Shown here: one piece after another, positions 1-5,492 of the stretch
How the letters are laid out: every line of letters begins with the position of its first letter
Numbering within the stretch: position 1 is the first letter of the stretch
DNA from: Verrucomicrobiales bacterium
GTDB taxonomy: Bacteria > Verrucomicrobiota > Verrucomicrobiia > Verrucomicrobiales > Akkermansiaceae
Direction: 5' to 3'
Assembly (NCBI GenBank): GCA_002729295.1
Contig: PBTU01000052.1
Span: 1 to 5,492 of the forward strand
DNA length: 5,492 nucleotides
Notes under the pieces: model-generated
The model's input: only the letters and a program-made list of their open reading frames with translations
What the model was told of the DNA's origin: nothing
Databases searched by the model: none
Program-made: the position numbers and the translations under genes

Positions 1-778
1 GGACTCCGAAGCTTCCGGCGCTGAGGCCGATGAGGGCTTTCTTTCCGGCAAGCCAGGAAGGGCGGGTTTTTCGGAGGTAGGACAGGGCGGCGCAGGTGGA
101 ATGGGCTTGTTCGGCGTGATGGAGGTCCATGTCGTCGGCAAGAAGACGGGCTCCGTTTTCAATCGTGCCTAATTTCGAGGTCATGGTTGGGATACGTCCT
201 CGGTAGAGGCTGTCAGGGGGAAGCCCCACCATGACATTCCAACCGAGTTTTTGCATTTTGAAGACGAACTGCTGCTCAACCTTCGAAAGGAGCATGATGG
301 AGGTGTGGTAAACGAGGAGGCCTTTGGCGCTTTTTCTTTCGCTTGGGAAAAGTTGAAAAATGGTGGTGCGAAGGTCGAAGGCGGAGAACTCCCAATAGTT
401 GCCATCTTCGTTTGTCAATTTATTCGTATCTTTTAAATAGGGGCTGTCTCCGGCGAGGAACGAGGTGGGGAGGAAACAAAGTCTGAGTGGGTGAATGCCG
501 GGATATTCGGAATCATTTCGCTCGCTGATGACAGAAAAGATTTCGGTGCCGTCTTTGCGGATTCCATAGCTGGCGATTTCACTATCCTTGACGCTCAGGT
601 AGTGAGGTGCAAATTGCTCGACATACGGAGAGGTGGTATCGGCAAATGATTTTGATCTCCAACCGGGGAGGGTGATTTTTGGAGGTGATGATTTCTTGGA
701 GGGAGCAGCTGCAGGTTCAATTTTTACCGCGCAGGAATTGAGCAGGAAAAGGATGAAGAGGGCTGGAATTGCTCGCAC
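1..778 (-). CDS. Alpha/beta-hydrolase-fold lipoprotein, C-terminus beyond window
   Basis: The minus strand reads open from GTG 778 through the window edge, giving 259 codons with no stop. The first 16 residues form a lipoprotein signal: MRAIPALFILFLLNSC, with lipobox L13-N-S-C16, so the product is probably a lipid-anchored envelope protein. A Pro/Ser/Lys-rich linker (about 20-40) follows. A strand-like segment at 153-159 (GLLVYHT) and another near 178-188 (LGWNVMVGLPP) look like the first core strands of an alpha/beta hydrolase. G251-L-S253-A-G255 fits the GxSxG nucleophile elbow. The catalytic acid and histidine would lie outside the window, so substrate and activity cannot be named. The in-frame stop TAG 790-788 leaves only TTG 784 or GTG 778 as starts. 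GTG is preferred because it gives a compact signal peptide and has a weak AGAG about 7 nt upstream. It is divergent from the next gene. Hydrolase fold fairly likely; exact family unknown. Confidence 0.8.
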   Translation of the reverse strand, partial: MRAIPALFILFLLNSCAVKIEPAAAPSKKSSPPKITLPGWRSKSFADTTSPYVEQFAPHYLSVKDSEIASYGIRKDGTEIFSVISERNDSEYPGIHPLRLCFLPTSFLAGDSPYLKDTNKLTNEDGNYWEFSAFDLRTTIFQLFPSERKSAKGLLVYHTSIMLLSKVEQQFVFKMQKLGWNVMVGLPPDSLYRGRIPTMTSKLGTIENGARLLADDMDLHHAEQAHSTCAALSYLRKTRPSWLAGKKALIGLSAGSFGV

Positions 779-840
779 AGGCAAACTCTAGCAGATTCTC
801 GTTTCCTTTCAGCAGGCATCGCGATATTTTTCAGCCTCGT

Positions 841-1749
841 ATGAATTACAGATCTCTAATCTCAATGGCATTTTTTCTCGTTTCATCACTGATGGCAAAG
901 GCCGGCGGGTCAGTTCATCGGGATGCTATTCAGGCGCTTCTGAAGACAAATCCAGTTGTGGCGAATCTCATGGAGAAGAGTTTTACTCTGGAAGAGCATG
1001 GGGAAGCTCTGCGTTTGGGGAAGCATATGGGGGACCTGGGAGGAGCGAGGATTGGCCCATACGAGTTCCCAGCAAAGGTGAAGCCGGATGGCGCGGAGGT
1101 TATGGTAGTGTTGCACACTGAGGTGACGGTGACTGATGCTGCGGGACGAGTTTATGATTTTGGAAAACTGACTCCTGAGGTAAGGGGATTGAAGATTTCA
1201 GAGAAGTTGCTTTCCTTTGAGGTCAAGGCCGCCGTGAAGGCGCAGACGACGGGTGAGATTATTGGGGAGTTAATCAAGGGGCCCTTGAATTGGATTAAGG
1301 CTGAATTTGAAAGCGATGATGAACCGGGACTCGTTGAGATCCGCAGGGGGTTTTTGAAGAACGAGCTACGGAGGGTTGTGTTGGATGTAGATATGGGTGG
1401 CCACTCTGCCGTGAGCATTGATGTGTTTTCAGGAGAATCAAAGAAGCCGGTCTTTGTCTTAGTGACGGAAAGTTTCTGGAGCTTTGTAACTTCTGAAAAG
1501 ACGGAGGAAACGGTTAAGGAAAGACGCTTGTATTTCGAAAATGAGAAGCTGACCAAGGTTCTTGAGAAATCTTATAAGTTCCGCGAGGAATCCCAACGAG
1601 TGGCCATGCGGGATGCCGCGGTAAACAAGAAGGTGGAAGTCGGATCGCTCTTGGGAATGAAGTGGTATGGCCGGAGTCAGGCACTCTTTTATGAGAACTC
1701 AGCGGAGAAGTTGTGGAATTATGCTGAGTCGTTTATCAATTTTGAGTAG
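841..1749 (+). CDS. Exported protein of unknown function (302 aa)
   Basis: I do not recognise this protein. ATG 841 begins a convincing signal peptide: MNYRS, then a hydrophobic stretch (about 6-18), then an A-K-A site at 19-21, so cleavage is expected before G22. There is no lipobox Cys, so the mature product of about 281 residues should be periplasmic or secreted. It has no further membrane segment. It is rich in Glu and Lys and looks like mixed alpha/beta. Two segments are strand-rich (about 86-108 and 178-210), and 219-260 is a charged, probably helical stretch. The aromatic tail (about 274-302: KWYGRSQALFYE, LWNYAESFINF) is distinctive. An in-frame TTG at 769 would add 24 residues and bury the signal peptide while overlapping the divergent gene, so it is rejected. 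No Shine-Dalgarno is evident. It ends 53 bp before the stop of the convergent glyQS, with a terminator between them. Confidence 0.8.
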   Translation: MNYRSLISMAFFLVSSLMAKAGGSVHRDAIQALLKTNPVVANLMEKSFTLEEHGEALRLGKHMGDLGGARIGPYEFPAKVKPDGAEVMVVLHTEVTVTDAAGRVYDFGKLTPEVRGLKISEKLLSFEVKAAVKAQTTGEIIGELIKGPLNWIKAEFESDDEPGLVEIRRGFLKNELRRVVLDVDMGGHSAVSIDVFSGESKKPVFVLVTESFWSFVTSEKTEETVKERRLYFENEKLTKVLEKSYKFREESQRVAMRDAAVNKKVEVGSLLGMKWYGRSQALFYENSAEKLWNYAESFINFE

Positions 1750-1753
1750 GTCC

Positions 1754-1790
1754 AAAAAACGGGCGAAGCCGTGAAGCTGCGCCCGTTTTT
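1754..1790. terminator. Bidirectional Rho-independent terminator
   Basis: CGGGCG (1760-1765) pairs with CGCCCG (1780-1785). A runs at 1754-1759 and T runs at 1786-1790 extend the pairing and supply a U-tract on either strand. A further AGC/GCT pairing (1767-1769 with 1776-1778) tightens the loop. It lies in the gap between two convergent genes, 841-1749 on plus and 1803-3386 on minus, and should end transcription of both. Confidence 0.88.
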
Positions 1791-1802
1791 GTGATTTTTC
1801 GC

Positions 1803-3386
1803 TTAACGAATTCTTTTGAGGAGCCAGGAGAGGAGATCGCTAATGGCGACACGTTCCTGCTCCATTGAATCGCGATGACGGATGGTCACGGTGTCTTTCA
1901 GTGAGGCATCTTCTTCGCCGAGGGTTTCGAAGTCGATGGCGACACAGAATGGCGTTCCCACTTCGTCTTGACGGCGGTAGCGGCGTCCGATGGCGGCGGC
2001 TTCGTCGTAGAAGACATTCATGAAGGGTTGGAGAAGGTGTTGCACGTCCTTGGCCTTAGCAACGAGCTCGGGCTTGTTCTTCAGAAGGGGCAGGACGGCG
2101 ACCTTTATCGGAGCGACGCAAGGTCTGAAACGCATCACGGTGCGGACGTCGTTCTTACCGCCTTGTTTGGTGAGGTCTTCTTCGTCGAAGGCTTCGCAGA
2201 TCAGGGCGAGGACAGTGCGGTCGCAACCGGCGGACGGTTCCACCACGTGTGGGATGAACTTCTCCTTGGTCTCCTCGTCGAAGTATTCCAGCGGCTTGCC
2301 AGAGTGCTTCTGATGCTTGCCGAGATCGTAGTCACCACGGTAAGCGACACCCTCGAGCTCTTGCTGACCGAAGGGGAAGTCGTATTCAATGTCGTAAGTC
2401 TTCTGCGAGTAATGCGCACGCTCGCAATCGGGGATATCGAGGACATGGAGCTTTTCCTTATCAAGGCCGATCTCTTCGTAGAAAGCGAGGCGGTTGGCGA
2501 GCCATGTGTCGGTCAGCTTAAGACCGTCTTCGGGTTTGCAAAAGTATTCGATTTCCATCTGTTCGAATTCGCGAGAACGGAAGGTGAAATTGCGTGGGTT
2601 GATTTCGTTGCGGAAGGCCTTGCCGATTTGGGCGACTCCGAAGGGAAGCTTCACGCGGTTGGAATCAACAACATTCTTATACTGCACGAAGATCGACTGG
2701 GCGGTCTCGGGACGAAGATAAGCGGTCGCGTTGGGATCGTTTTCGTCGGCCGAGGCACCCATCTGTGTTTTGAACATAAGCTCAAAGTCGCGGGGTTCGG
2801 TGAGGAGTGATCCGTTGTCAGGGTTGTAGTTGGTGACGTCCGTCTCTTCCGATGTTGTTTCGCCGACAAGGGTCAGTTTCTTGGGGGAGATCTGGTTGTC
2901 GTTGAGGAACTGGGCGTAGAAAGCCTTGGCGGTTTTACGCGCTTTATTTTCGTCCTGGTTTGGTTGGTTTAGAAGAACGGAGTAGGGGCGATCAACAGAC
3001 CAGCCGGATTCTTCGTGGGACGCTCCGGTGAAGTGGTAGGCGGTACCGGATTGCGGGTCGATCTGATCCGCGCGGAGTCGGGCCTTGGTGAGAAGGCAGT
3101 CGCACATGGGATCGGAAAATCCCCCGATGTGTCCGGAGGCGGTGAGCACGGCCTGGTGCGTGAGGATGGATCCATCGAGTCCGAGAATGTCGTCGCGTTC
3201 CTGGACGTTCTTTCGCCACCAGTAGTCCTTGAGGTTACGTTTGAGTTCCGTTCCGAGTGGGCCGTAGTCCCAGCAACCATTCAACCCGCCGTAGAGTTCG
3301 GCAGATTGGAAGATGAATCCACGTCTCTTGCACAGGGAGACAATTTTCTCCATGCGTACGGTATCGGTCTGGTCTTTGTTAGCCAT
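1803..3386 (-). CDS. glyQS: Glycine--tRNA ligase, class II, single-chain homodimer type
   Basis: Charges tRNA-Gly with glycine using ATP, in the cytoplasm. At 527 residues it fits the homodimeric (not alpha2beta2) GlyRS family of about 450-550. The N-terminal YGGLNGCWDYGPLGTELKRN (32-51) is a family hallmark. LMFKTQMG (203-210) and YLRPETAQSIF (223-233) form part of the active site. Motif 2 is FRNEINPRNFTFRSREFEQME (258-278). Motif 3 is EPSAGCDRTVLAL (383-395), with its Arg at 390. The anticodon-binding domain runs from about 422 to the end (APIKVAVLPL, RRYRRQDEVGTPFCVAID). The insertion between motif 1 and the ETAQ block (about 98-195) has C95 and C97 but no second cysteine pair, so a complete zinc ribbon as in some homologues is not visible. 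ATG 3386 gives the usual N-terminus; no Shine-Dalgarno is seen. It is transcribed towards 841-1749 and away from 3558. A small hairpin GCGGA/TCCGC (3395-3410) lies in its leader; I see no T-box. Confidence 0.97.
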   Translation of the reverse strand: MANKDQTDTVRMEKIVSLCKRRGFIFQSAELYGGLNGCWDYGPLGTELKRNLKDYWWRKNVQERDDILGLDGSILTHQAVLTASGHIGGFSDPMCDCLLTKARLRADQIDPQSGTAYHFTGASHEESGWSVDRPYSVLLNQPNQDENKARKTAKAFYAQFLNDNQISPKKLTLVGETTSEETDVTNYNPDNGSLLTEPRDFELMFKTQMGASADENDPNATAYLRPETAQSIFVQYKNVVDSNRVKLPFGVAQIGKAFRNEINPRNFTFRSREFEQMEIEYFCKPEDGLKLTDTWLANRLAFYEEIGLDKEKLHVLDIPDCERAHYSQKTYDIEYDFPFGQQELEGVAYRGDYDLGKHQKHSGKPLEYFDEETKEKFIPHVVEPSAGCDRTVLALICEAFDEEDLTKQGGKNDVRTVMRFRPCVAPIKVAVLPLLKNKPELVAKAKDVQHLLQPFMNVFYDEAAAIGRRYRRQDEVGTPFCVAIDFETLGEEDASLKDTVTIRHRDSMEQERVAISDLLSWLLKRIR

Positions 3387-3557
3387 GGTTCTGGGCGGAG
3401 TTTTTTCCGCGGGGCGCGAGGAAACAGGAAGATTCCTTGGGGGGAAAGGTTTTTTAGGTCTGGAAAGCGGGAAGTGAGGGTCAAAAAGTTGCGTTTTGGG
3501 GGAAATTGGGGAATAAGTGAGGTAGACGGGAGACCTTCCCGATAACAGTAATCGAAA

Positions 3558-3677
3558 ATGAAAGGTATCATCATTGGAATTTGTGTCGTGGCGGCCTACG
3601 TGGCCCTGCAGATGTGGATTCTCCCTGCGATGGGAGTTCCCACATGAATGAACAAGGGATCCTCAGGTGGAGGATGA
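3558..3677 (+). CDS. Candidate 39-aa selenocysteine-containing one-helix membrane protein
   Basis: ATG 3558 opens MKGIIIGICVVAAYVALQMW, then ILPAMGVPT. This is one hydrophobic helix (about 4-22) after a Lys, with a proline/glycine tail. An in-frame TAA at 3549 fixes this ATG as the only start. The frame meets TGA at 3645-3647 after 29 codons. If that TGA is decoded as selenocysteine (residue 30), translation continues for MNKGSSGGG to TGA 3675-3677, giving 39 residues. Support is the SECIS-like hairpin listed separately and the nearby selenate-type transporter. If TGA is a plain stop, this is a 29-residue membrane peptide ending at 3647. It has no Shine-Dalgarno, like its neighbours. The function is unknown. 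A Cys or Sec beside the membrane face would suit a redox or metal/selenium-handling role, but that is inference. The peptide is plausible; the Sec reading is promising but unproven. Confidence 0.5.
3645..3675 (+). promoter_or_regulatory. SECIS-like element after in-frame UGA
   Basis: UGA 3645-3647 is followed, 17 nt later, by the loop of a hairpin. ATCCTC (3659-3664) pairs perfectly with GAGGAT (3670-3675) around the loop AGGTG (3665-3669). Bacterial SECIS elements sit just downstream of the Sec UGA inside the coding region, typically with the apical loop about 16-37 nt away and a G among the first two loop bases. All three conditions hold here. From memory, the E. coli fdhF element also has 17 nt between UGA and a loop beginning AGGU. 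The bulged U of the fdhF stem is not present. A 6-bp stem with a 5-nt loop can occur by chance, so the weight comes from its position. Confidence 0.5.
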
Positions 3678-3724
3678 TCAAAAACCAAAACTTCACTCCC
3701 GGTCGGGGGTGATCAAAAGCCAGA
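3672..3724. repeat. Direct repeat pair flanking a GC hairpin
   Basis: TGATCAAAAACCA (3675-3687) and TGATCAAAAGCCA (3710-3722) match at 12 of 13 positions, and the match extends to 15 of 18 over 3672-3689 and 3707-3724. The copies start 35 bp apart. Between them ACTCCC (3695-3700) pairs with GGGGGT (3705-3710) around GGTC, with one G-T wobble. Each repeat contains the palindrome TGATCA. It could be a protein-binding site or a leftover duplication; there is no direct evidence for either. Confidence 0.5.
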
Positions 3725-3820
3725 GGAAAAACCTCCGATTCAGCCATAGCAGCTTGTTTTCATGTGCGCCTTGTCCTGGTGACGCGATGAGTCCGGGGGG
3801 CGGTAGATTTTTTTCAATCG

Positions 3821-3862
3821 GGACGGGCGCAAGACCCGTTCGGTTGCCGGGTTCCCGTCTTG
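3821..3862 (+). ncRNA. Candidate structured RNA with alternative pairings
   Basis: GGACGGG (3821-3827) can pair with CCCGTTC (3835-3841), including one G-U, leaving the loop CGCAAGA. That loop is complementary to TCTTG at 3858-3862 (CAAGA 3830-3834), which would form an H-type pseudoknot. Alternatively GACGGG (3822-3827) pairs perfectly with CCCGTC (3854-3859), which excludes the first fold. Smaller CGG/CCG and CGGG/CCCG hairpins lie between. It matches no riboswitch class that I recognise. Structure is read from complementarity only; conservation is untested. Confidence 0.25.
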
Positions 3863-3865
3863 TTG

Positions 3866-3890
3866 TGGCAGTGTTTCACGATGACTGCCA
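3866..3890 (+). repeat. 7-bp perfect inverted repeat
   Basis: TGGCAGT (3866-3872) and ACTGCCA (3884-3890) are exact reverse complements separated by 11 nt. As RNA it would be a hairpin holding the ATG 3881 of the small ORF in its loop and 3' arm. As DNA it could be an operator. There is no T-run, so it is not a terminator. Confidence 0.4.
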
Positions 3891-4018
3891 TCCTGCTGTA
3901 TTTGGCCCATGACCCTACTTCTATGCACTGCTTGATTCCGTTGGATTTGAAGGAGGCGCCGGCCCGACTGCTCGAGAAATACATGGGGAAAGAGGGTTGC
4001 GAGCGCTTCATCGTCTAG
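3881..4018 (+). CDS. Possible 45-aa small protein
   Basis: I do not recognise this protein. ATG 3881 opens a 45-codon frame beginning MTAILLYLAHDPTS and ending KEGCERFIV before TAG 4016. The N-terminal 8 residues are hydrophobic. The remainder contains a likely amphipathic helix (LKEAPARLLEKYMG) and two cysteines. Codon choice (CTG, GCC, ATC, GAG, CTC) resembles that of neighbouring genes, which favours coding. The absence of a ribosome-binding site and the small size argue against it. A second ATG at 3923 would give 31 residues. The frame stays open upstream to 3791 without a good start. It lies 107 bp before the binding-protein start. Confidence 0.3.
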   Translation: MTAILLYLAHDPTSMHCLIPLDLKEAPARLLEKYMGKEGCERFIV

Positions 4019-4125
4019 ACTTAACCTTCTCAGGAATAAGATTTCGCGATTGCACTCTCATGAAATACGTGGAGTGTGGGGGCGTCGGGGCCACCCAACA
4101 ATGGCCACGGGACACAAATAAACTC

Positions 4126-5082
4126 ATGAAATTGTTTAACTCGGGCAATCGGTCGATTGCTCAGACCATGAAGGGCTGCCTCAGCAGCATCGCGATCGCT
4201 GCCACGGCAGTCACTCTCTCCAGCTGTGGAGATAAGGAAGAAGAAGCCGTCGGCGCAGGCGGAGGAGATTCTGCAGGGAAGTCCCTCGTGATCACCGCAA
4301 TTCCTGACGAGAAGGTTTCCGATCAGGAGGCGAAATTCAAGGCTCTGCAGGACTTCCTGGCAAAGGAGCTGGAGATTGACGTCAGCTTCTCGATCTCGGC
4401 CGACTACACCGCTGCCGTTGAGCGCTTCAAGAATGGCGAAGTCCACCTTGTATGGTTCGGTGGTCTGACCGGCGTGCAGGCTCGGAAGGCTGTTCCTGGT
4501 GCCCGGGCAATTGCCCAGGGAGATGTTGATCCGCAGTATAAGAGTTACTTCATCGCTCATAAGTCCACGGGCTTGACGAAGGCAGATGCCTTCCCGGAAG
4601 CGATCAAAGACATGACCTTTACCTTTGGATCGAAGAGCTCGACTTCGGGTCGTCTCATGCCGACCTATTTCATCATGAAAGAAACCGGGAAATCTCCGAA
4701 AGACTACTTCTCGAAGCCGGTTCAATTCCAGGCTACCGGTGGTCACGATGCCACCGCTCGTGCAGTTGCCAGCGGATCGGTGCAAGTCGGTGCGCTTAGC
4801 TACAAGAAGTATGACTCCATGATCGCCGACGGCGAAATTGAGGCCGAGGACGCGCCCATCATTTGGCAAACTCCTTACTACGCTGATTACAACCTCACCG
4901 CTCACCCGGCATTGGAGGAAATGTTCGGTGAGGGATTTATCGATAAATTGCAAAAGGCGCTCGTTGATTGTGAAGACGAGGCGGTGCTTAAGGCATTCAA
5001 TCGTGACGACCTCATTCCTGCCAAAAACGAAGAGTTCGAAGGCATCTACGAGGTGGCCAAGGAAGTTGGTATCATGCGTTAA
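4126..5082 (+). CDS. PhnD-family ABC transporter substrate-binding lipoprotein, selenate-type candidate
   Basis: The predicted lipid-anchored solute-binding component of an ABC importer, 318 residues from ATG 4126. The signal ends in lipobox L31-S-S-C34, followed by an acidic/Gly-rich linker (about 35-50). The periplasmic binding fold shows ITAIPDE (56-62), ADYTAAVERFKNGEVHLVWFGG (92-113), TFGSKSSTSGRLMPTYF (166-182), GGHDATARAVASGSVQVGAL (205-224) and TPYYADYNLT (249-258). These resemble PhnD-type proteins. The AIPDE, SSTSGxLMPxYF, HDATA and YYxDYN pattern recalls the branch annotated as putative selenate binding proteins; I recall this from family descriptions and have not searched. Phosphonate or phosphite remains the alternative substrate. 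ATG 4168 would give a shorter, more typical 19-residue signal; ATG 4060 and TTG 3997 are less likely. There is no Shine-Dalgarno. The ATPase gene follows after 60 bp with a terminator between. Confidence 0.88.
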   Translation: MKLFNSGNRSIAQTMKGCLSSIAIAATAVTLSSCGDKEEEAVGAGGGDSAGKSLVITAIPDEKVSDQEAKFKALQDFLAKELEIDVSFSISADYTAAVERFKNGEVHLVWFGGLTGVQARKAVPGARAIAQGDVDPQYKSYFIAHKSTGLTKADAFPEAIKDMTFTFGSKSSTSGRLMPTYFIMKETGKSPKDYFSKPVQFQATGGHDATARAVASGSVQVGALSYKKYDSMIADGEIEAEDAPIIWQTPYYADYNLTAHPALEEMFGEGFIDKLQKALVDCEDEAVLKAFNRDDLIPAKNEEFEGIYEVAKEVGIMR

Positions 5083-5104
5083 CCGCACAGACCGAATCAT
5101 CTTT

Positions 5105-5142
5105 GATGGCGGGGTCTTCGAGCAAGACTCCGCCGTTTTATT
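5105..5142 (+). terminator. Hairpin terminator between binding protein and ATPase
   Basis: GGCGGGGTCTT (5108-5118) pairs with AAGACTCCGCC (5124-5134) across 11 positions with one G-U, around the loop CGAGC, followed by GTTTTATT. It starts 25 bp after the binding-protein stop, and its T-tract touches the ATPase ATG at 5143. A partial terminator here would let the binding protein be made in excess over the ATPase, as is common in ABC importer operons. Confidence 0.82.
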
Positions 5143-5492
5143 ATGTTGGAATTCCAGTCAGCGAGTCTGAGCTATGGGGCAACTGTGGCATTGGATTCGA
5201 TTGATTTGACGATTCGGTCCGGAGAGCAGGTTTGTTTGATCGGGCCGAGTGGGGCGGGGAAATCCAGTCTGTTGGGATTGTGCAATGGACGTGTTCCGGC
5301 AACGAGTGGAAAGGTGGTTTTGAATGATCAGGACTTGGGCGAATTGAACGGAAAGGCGCTGAAGGAAGTACGGTCCAGAATTGCTTGGGTGCCGCAAGAC
5401 CTCGGACTCATTCCGAATCTAAGGGTCAGTCAGAATGTGGCCTGTGGGCTGGCTGCGCGGAAAGGGTTTTGGGGTTTGATGAGAAGTCTCCT
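5143..5492 (+). CDS. PhnC-like ABC transporter ATP-binding protein, C-terminus beyond window
   Basis: Hydrolyses ATP to drive the importer whose binding protein lies just upstream; it acts on the cytoplasmic face with a permease that is presumably downstream. 116 codons are present. MLEFQSASLSYG gives the usual first strand and the A-loop aromatic Y11. Walker A is G34-PSGAGK-S41. The Q-loop is at Q85 (WVPQDLGLIPNL), and SQNVACGL (96-103) follows as in PhnC-type ATPases. The signature motif, Walker B and switch His lie outside the window. ATG 5143 gives the family's normal N-terminus, although the ribosome-binding region is the T-tract of the terminator, with no Shine-Dalgarno. Substrate should follow that of the binding protein: selenium oxyanion or phosphonate. 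Confidence 0.9.
   Translation, partial: MLEFQSASLSYGATVALDSIDLTIRSGEQVCLIGPSGAGKSSLLGLCNGRVPATSGKVVLNDQDLGELNGKALKEVRSRIAWVPQDLGLIPNLRVSQNVACGLAARKGFWGLMRSL

Larger units (their letters stand above)
3678..4125. other. Intergenic region before binding-protein gene; repeats and hairpins
   Basis: About 450 bp without a well-supported gene. From left to right it holds the end of the repeat/hairpin block, a short GAGG/CCTC hairpin (3723-3735), a G-rich then T-rich stretch (about 3793-3814), the overlapping hairpins at 3821-3862, the inverted repeat at 3866-3890, and one possible small ORF at 3881-4018. I looked for a tRNA-Sec in both strands (long variable arm, UCA anticodon) and found none. No convincing sigma-70 promoter stands out upstream of 4126. 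Longer open frames here have unprotein-like composition or only rare starts. Confidence 0.5.

Noticed and set aside
1968..2810. 280-codon plus-strand ORF antisense to glyQS
   Set aside because: It lies wholly within the glyQS coding region, and glyQS is certain from its motifs. The antisense product is a low-complexity Val/Leu/Gly/Glu-rich sequence with no recognisable motif; long open antisense frames are a normal side effect of codon bias.
3387..3420. T-box or other leader riboswitch for glyQS
   Set aside because: Only a 5-bp hairpin lies before the start; there is no T-box sequence and no antiterminator/terminator pair.
3015..3545. 176-codon plus-strand ORF running from inside glyQS into the upstream region
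   Set aside because: Most of it is antisense to the glyQS N-terminus and the rest is Arg/Gly-rich without protein-like pattern.
3780..3870. Hammerhead-like GATGAGTCC string
   Set aside because: The conserved CUGAUGA core is not intact (GCGATGA here), and the matching GAAA strand and stems are absent.
3667..3912. 81-codon plus-strand ORF in the intergenic region
   Set aside because: GTG start, odd composition, and it runs through the repeat and hairpin block; it looks noncoding.
3678..4125. tRNA-Sec (selC), suggested by CTTCAAATCC on the minus strand near 3944-3953
   Set aside because: The flanking bases do not form an anticodon stem, and no acceptor or T arm surrounds it.
4030..5100. 356-codon minus-strand ORF antisense to the binding protein
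   Set aside because: The sense frame has the lipobox and PhnD-family motifs; the antisense translation shows no signal, domain or start context, and is a mirror of codon bias.

Overview
The window looks like chromosomal DNA from a Verrucomicrobia-type bacterium, or a relative in the PVC group. This is inferred from the gene mix (single-chain GlyRS, lipobox-bearing lipoproteins, small secreted proteins of unknown function) and from the near absence of Shine-Dalgarno sequences before otherwise clear starts. I cannot confirm the taxon without a search.

Layout. At the left edge, a minus-strand gene runs off the window. It encodes a lipoprotein with an alpha/beta-hydrolase nucleophile elbow and probably starts at GTG 778. 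Diverging from it across about 62 bp is a plus-strand gene (841-1749) for a 302-residue exported protein of unknown function. That gene converges on glyQS (minus strand, 1803-3386), and the pair shares a bidirectional hairpin terminator in the 53-bp gap. Upstream of glyQS, facing right, is a tiny one-helix membrane protein ORF (3558). Its reading frame meets a TGA after 29 codons. A hairpin that fits the bacterial SECIS pattern follows that TGA, so the ORF may be a 39-residue selenoprotein. Next comes about 450 bp of repeat-rich and hairpin-rich DNA holding one possible 45-codon ORF. The right end carries a PhnD-type binding lipoprotein (4126-5082), a strong hairpin terminator, and the first 116 codons of its PhnC-type ABC ATPase, which is cut by the window end.

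How it may fit together. The binding protein resembles the branch of the PhnD family that has been proposed to import selenium oxyanions rather than phosphonates. A candidate selenocysteine codon with a SECIS-like hairpin about 0.5 kb upstream makes a small selenium locus a coherent reading: uptake at the envelope next to a Sec-containing membrane peptide. This is inference. The window contains no selA, selB, selC or selD. The left half (hydrolase, secreted protein, glyQS) shows no functional link to the right half.
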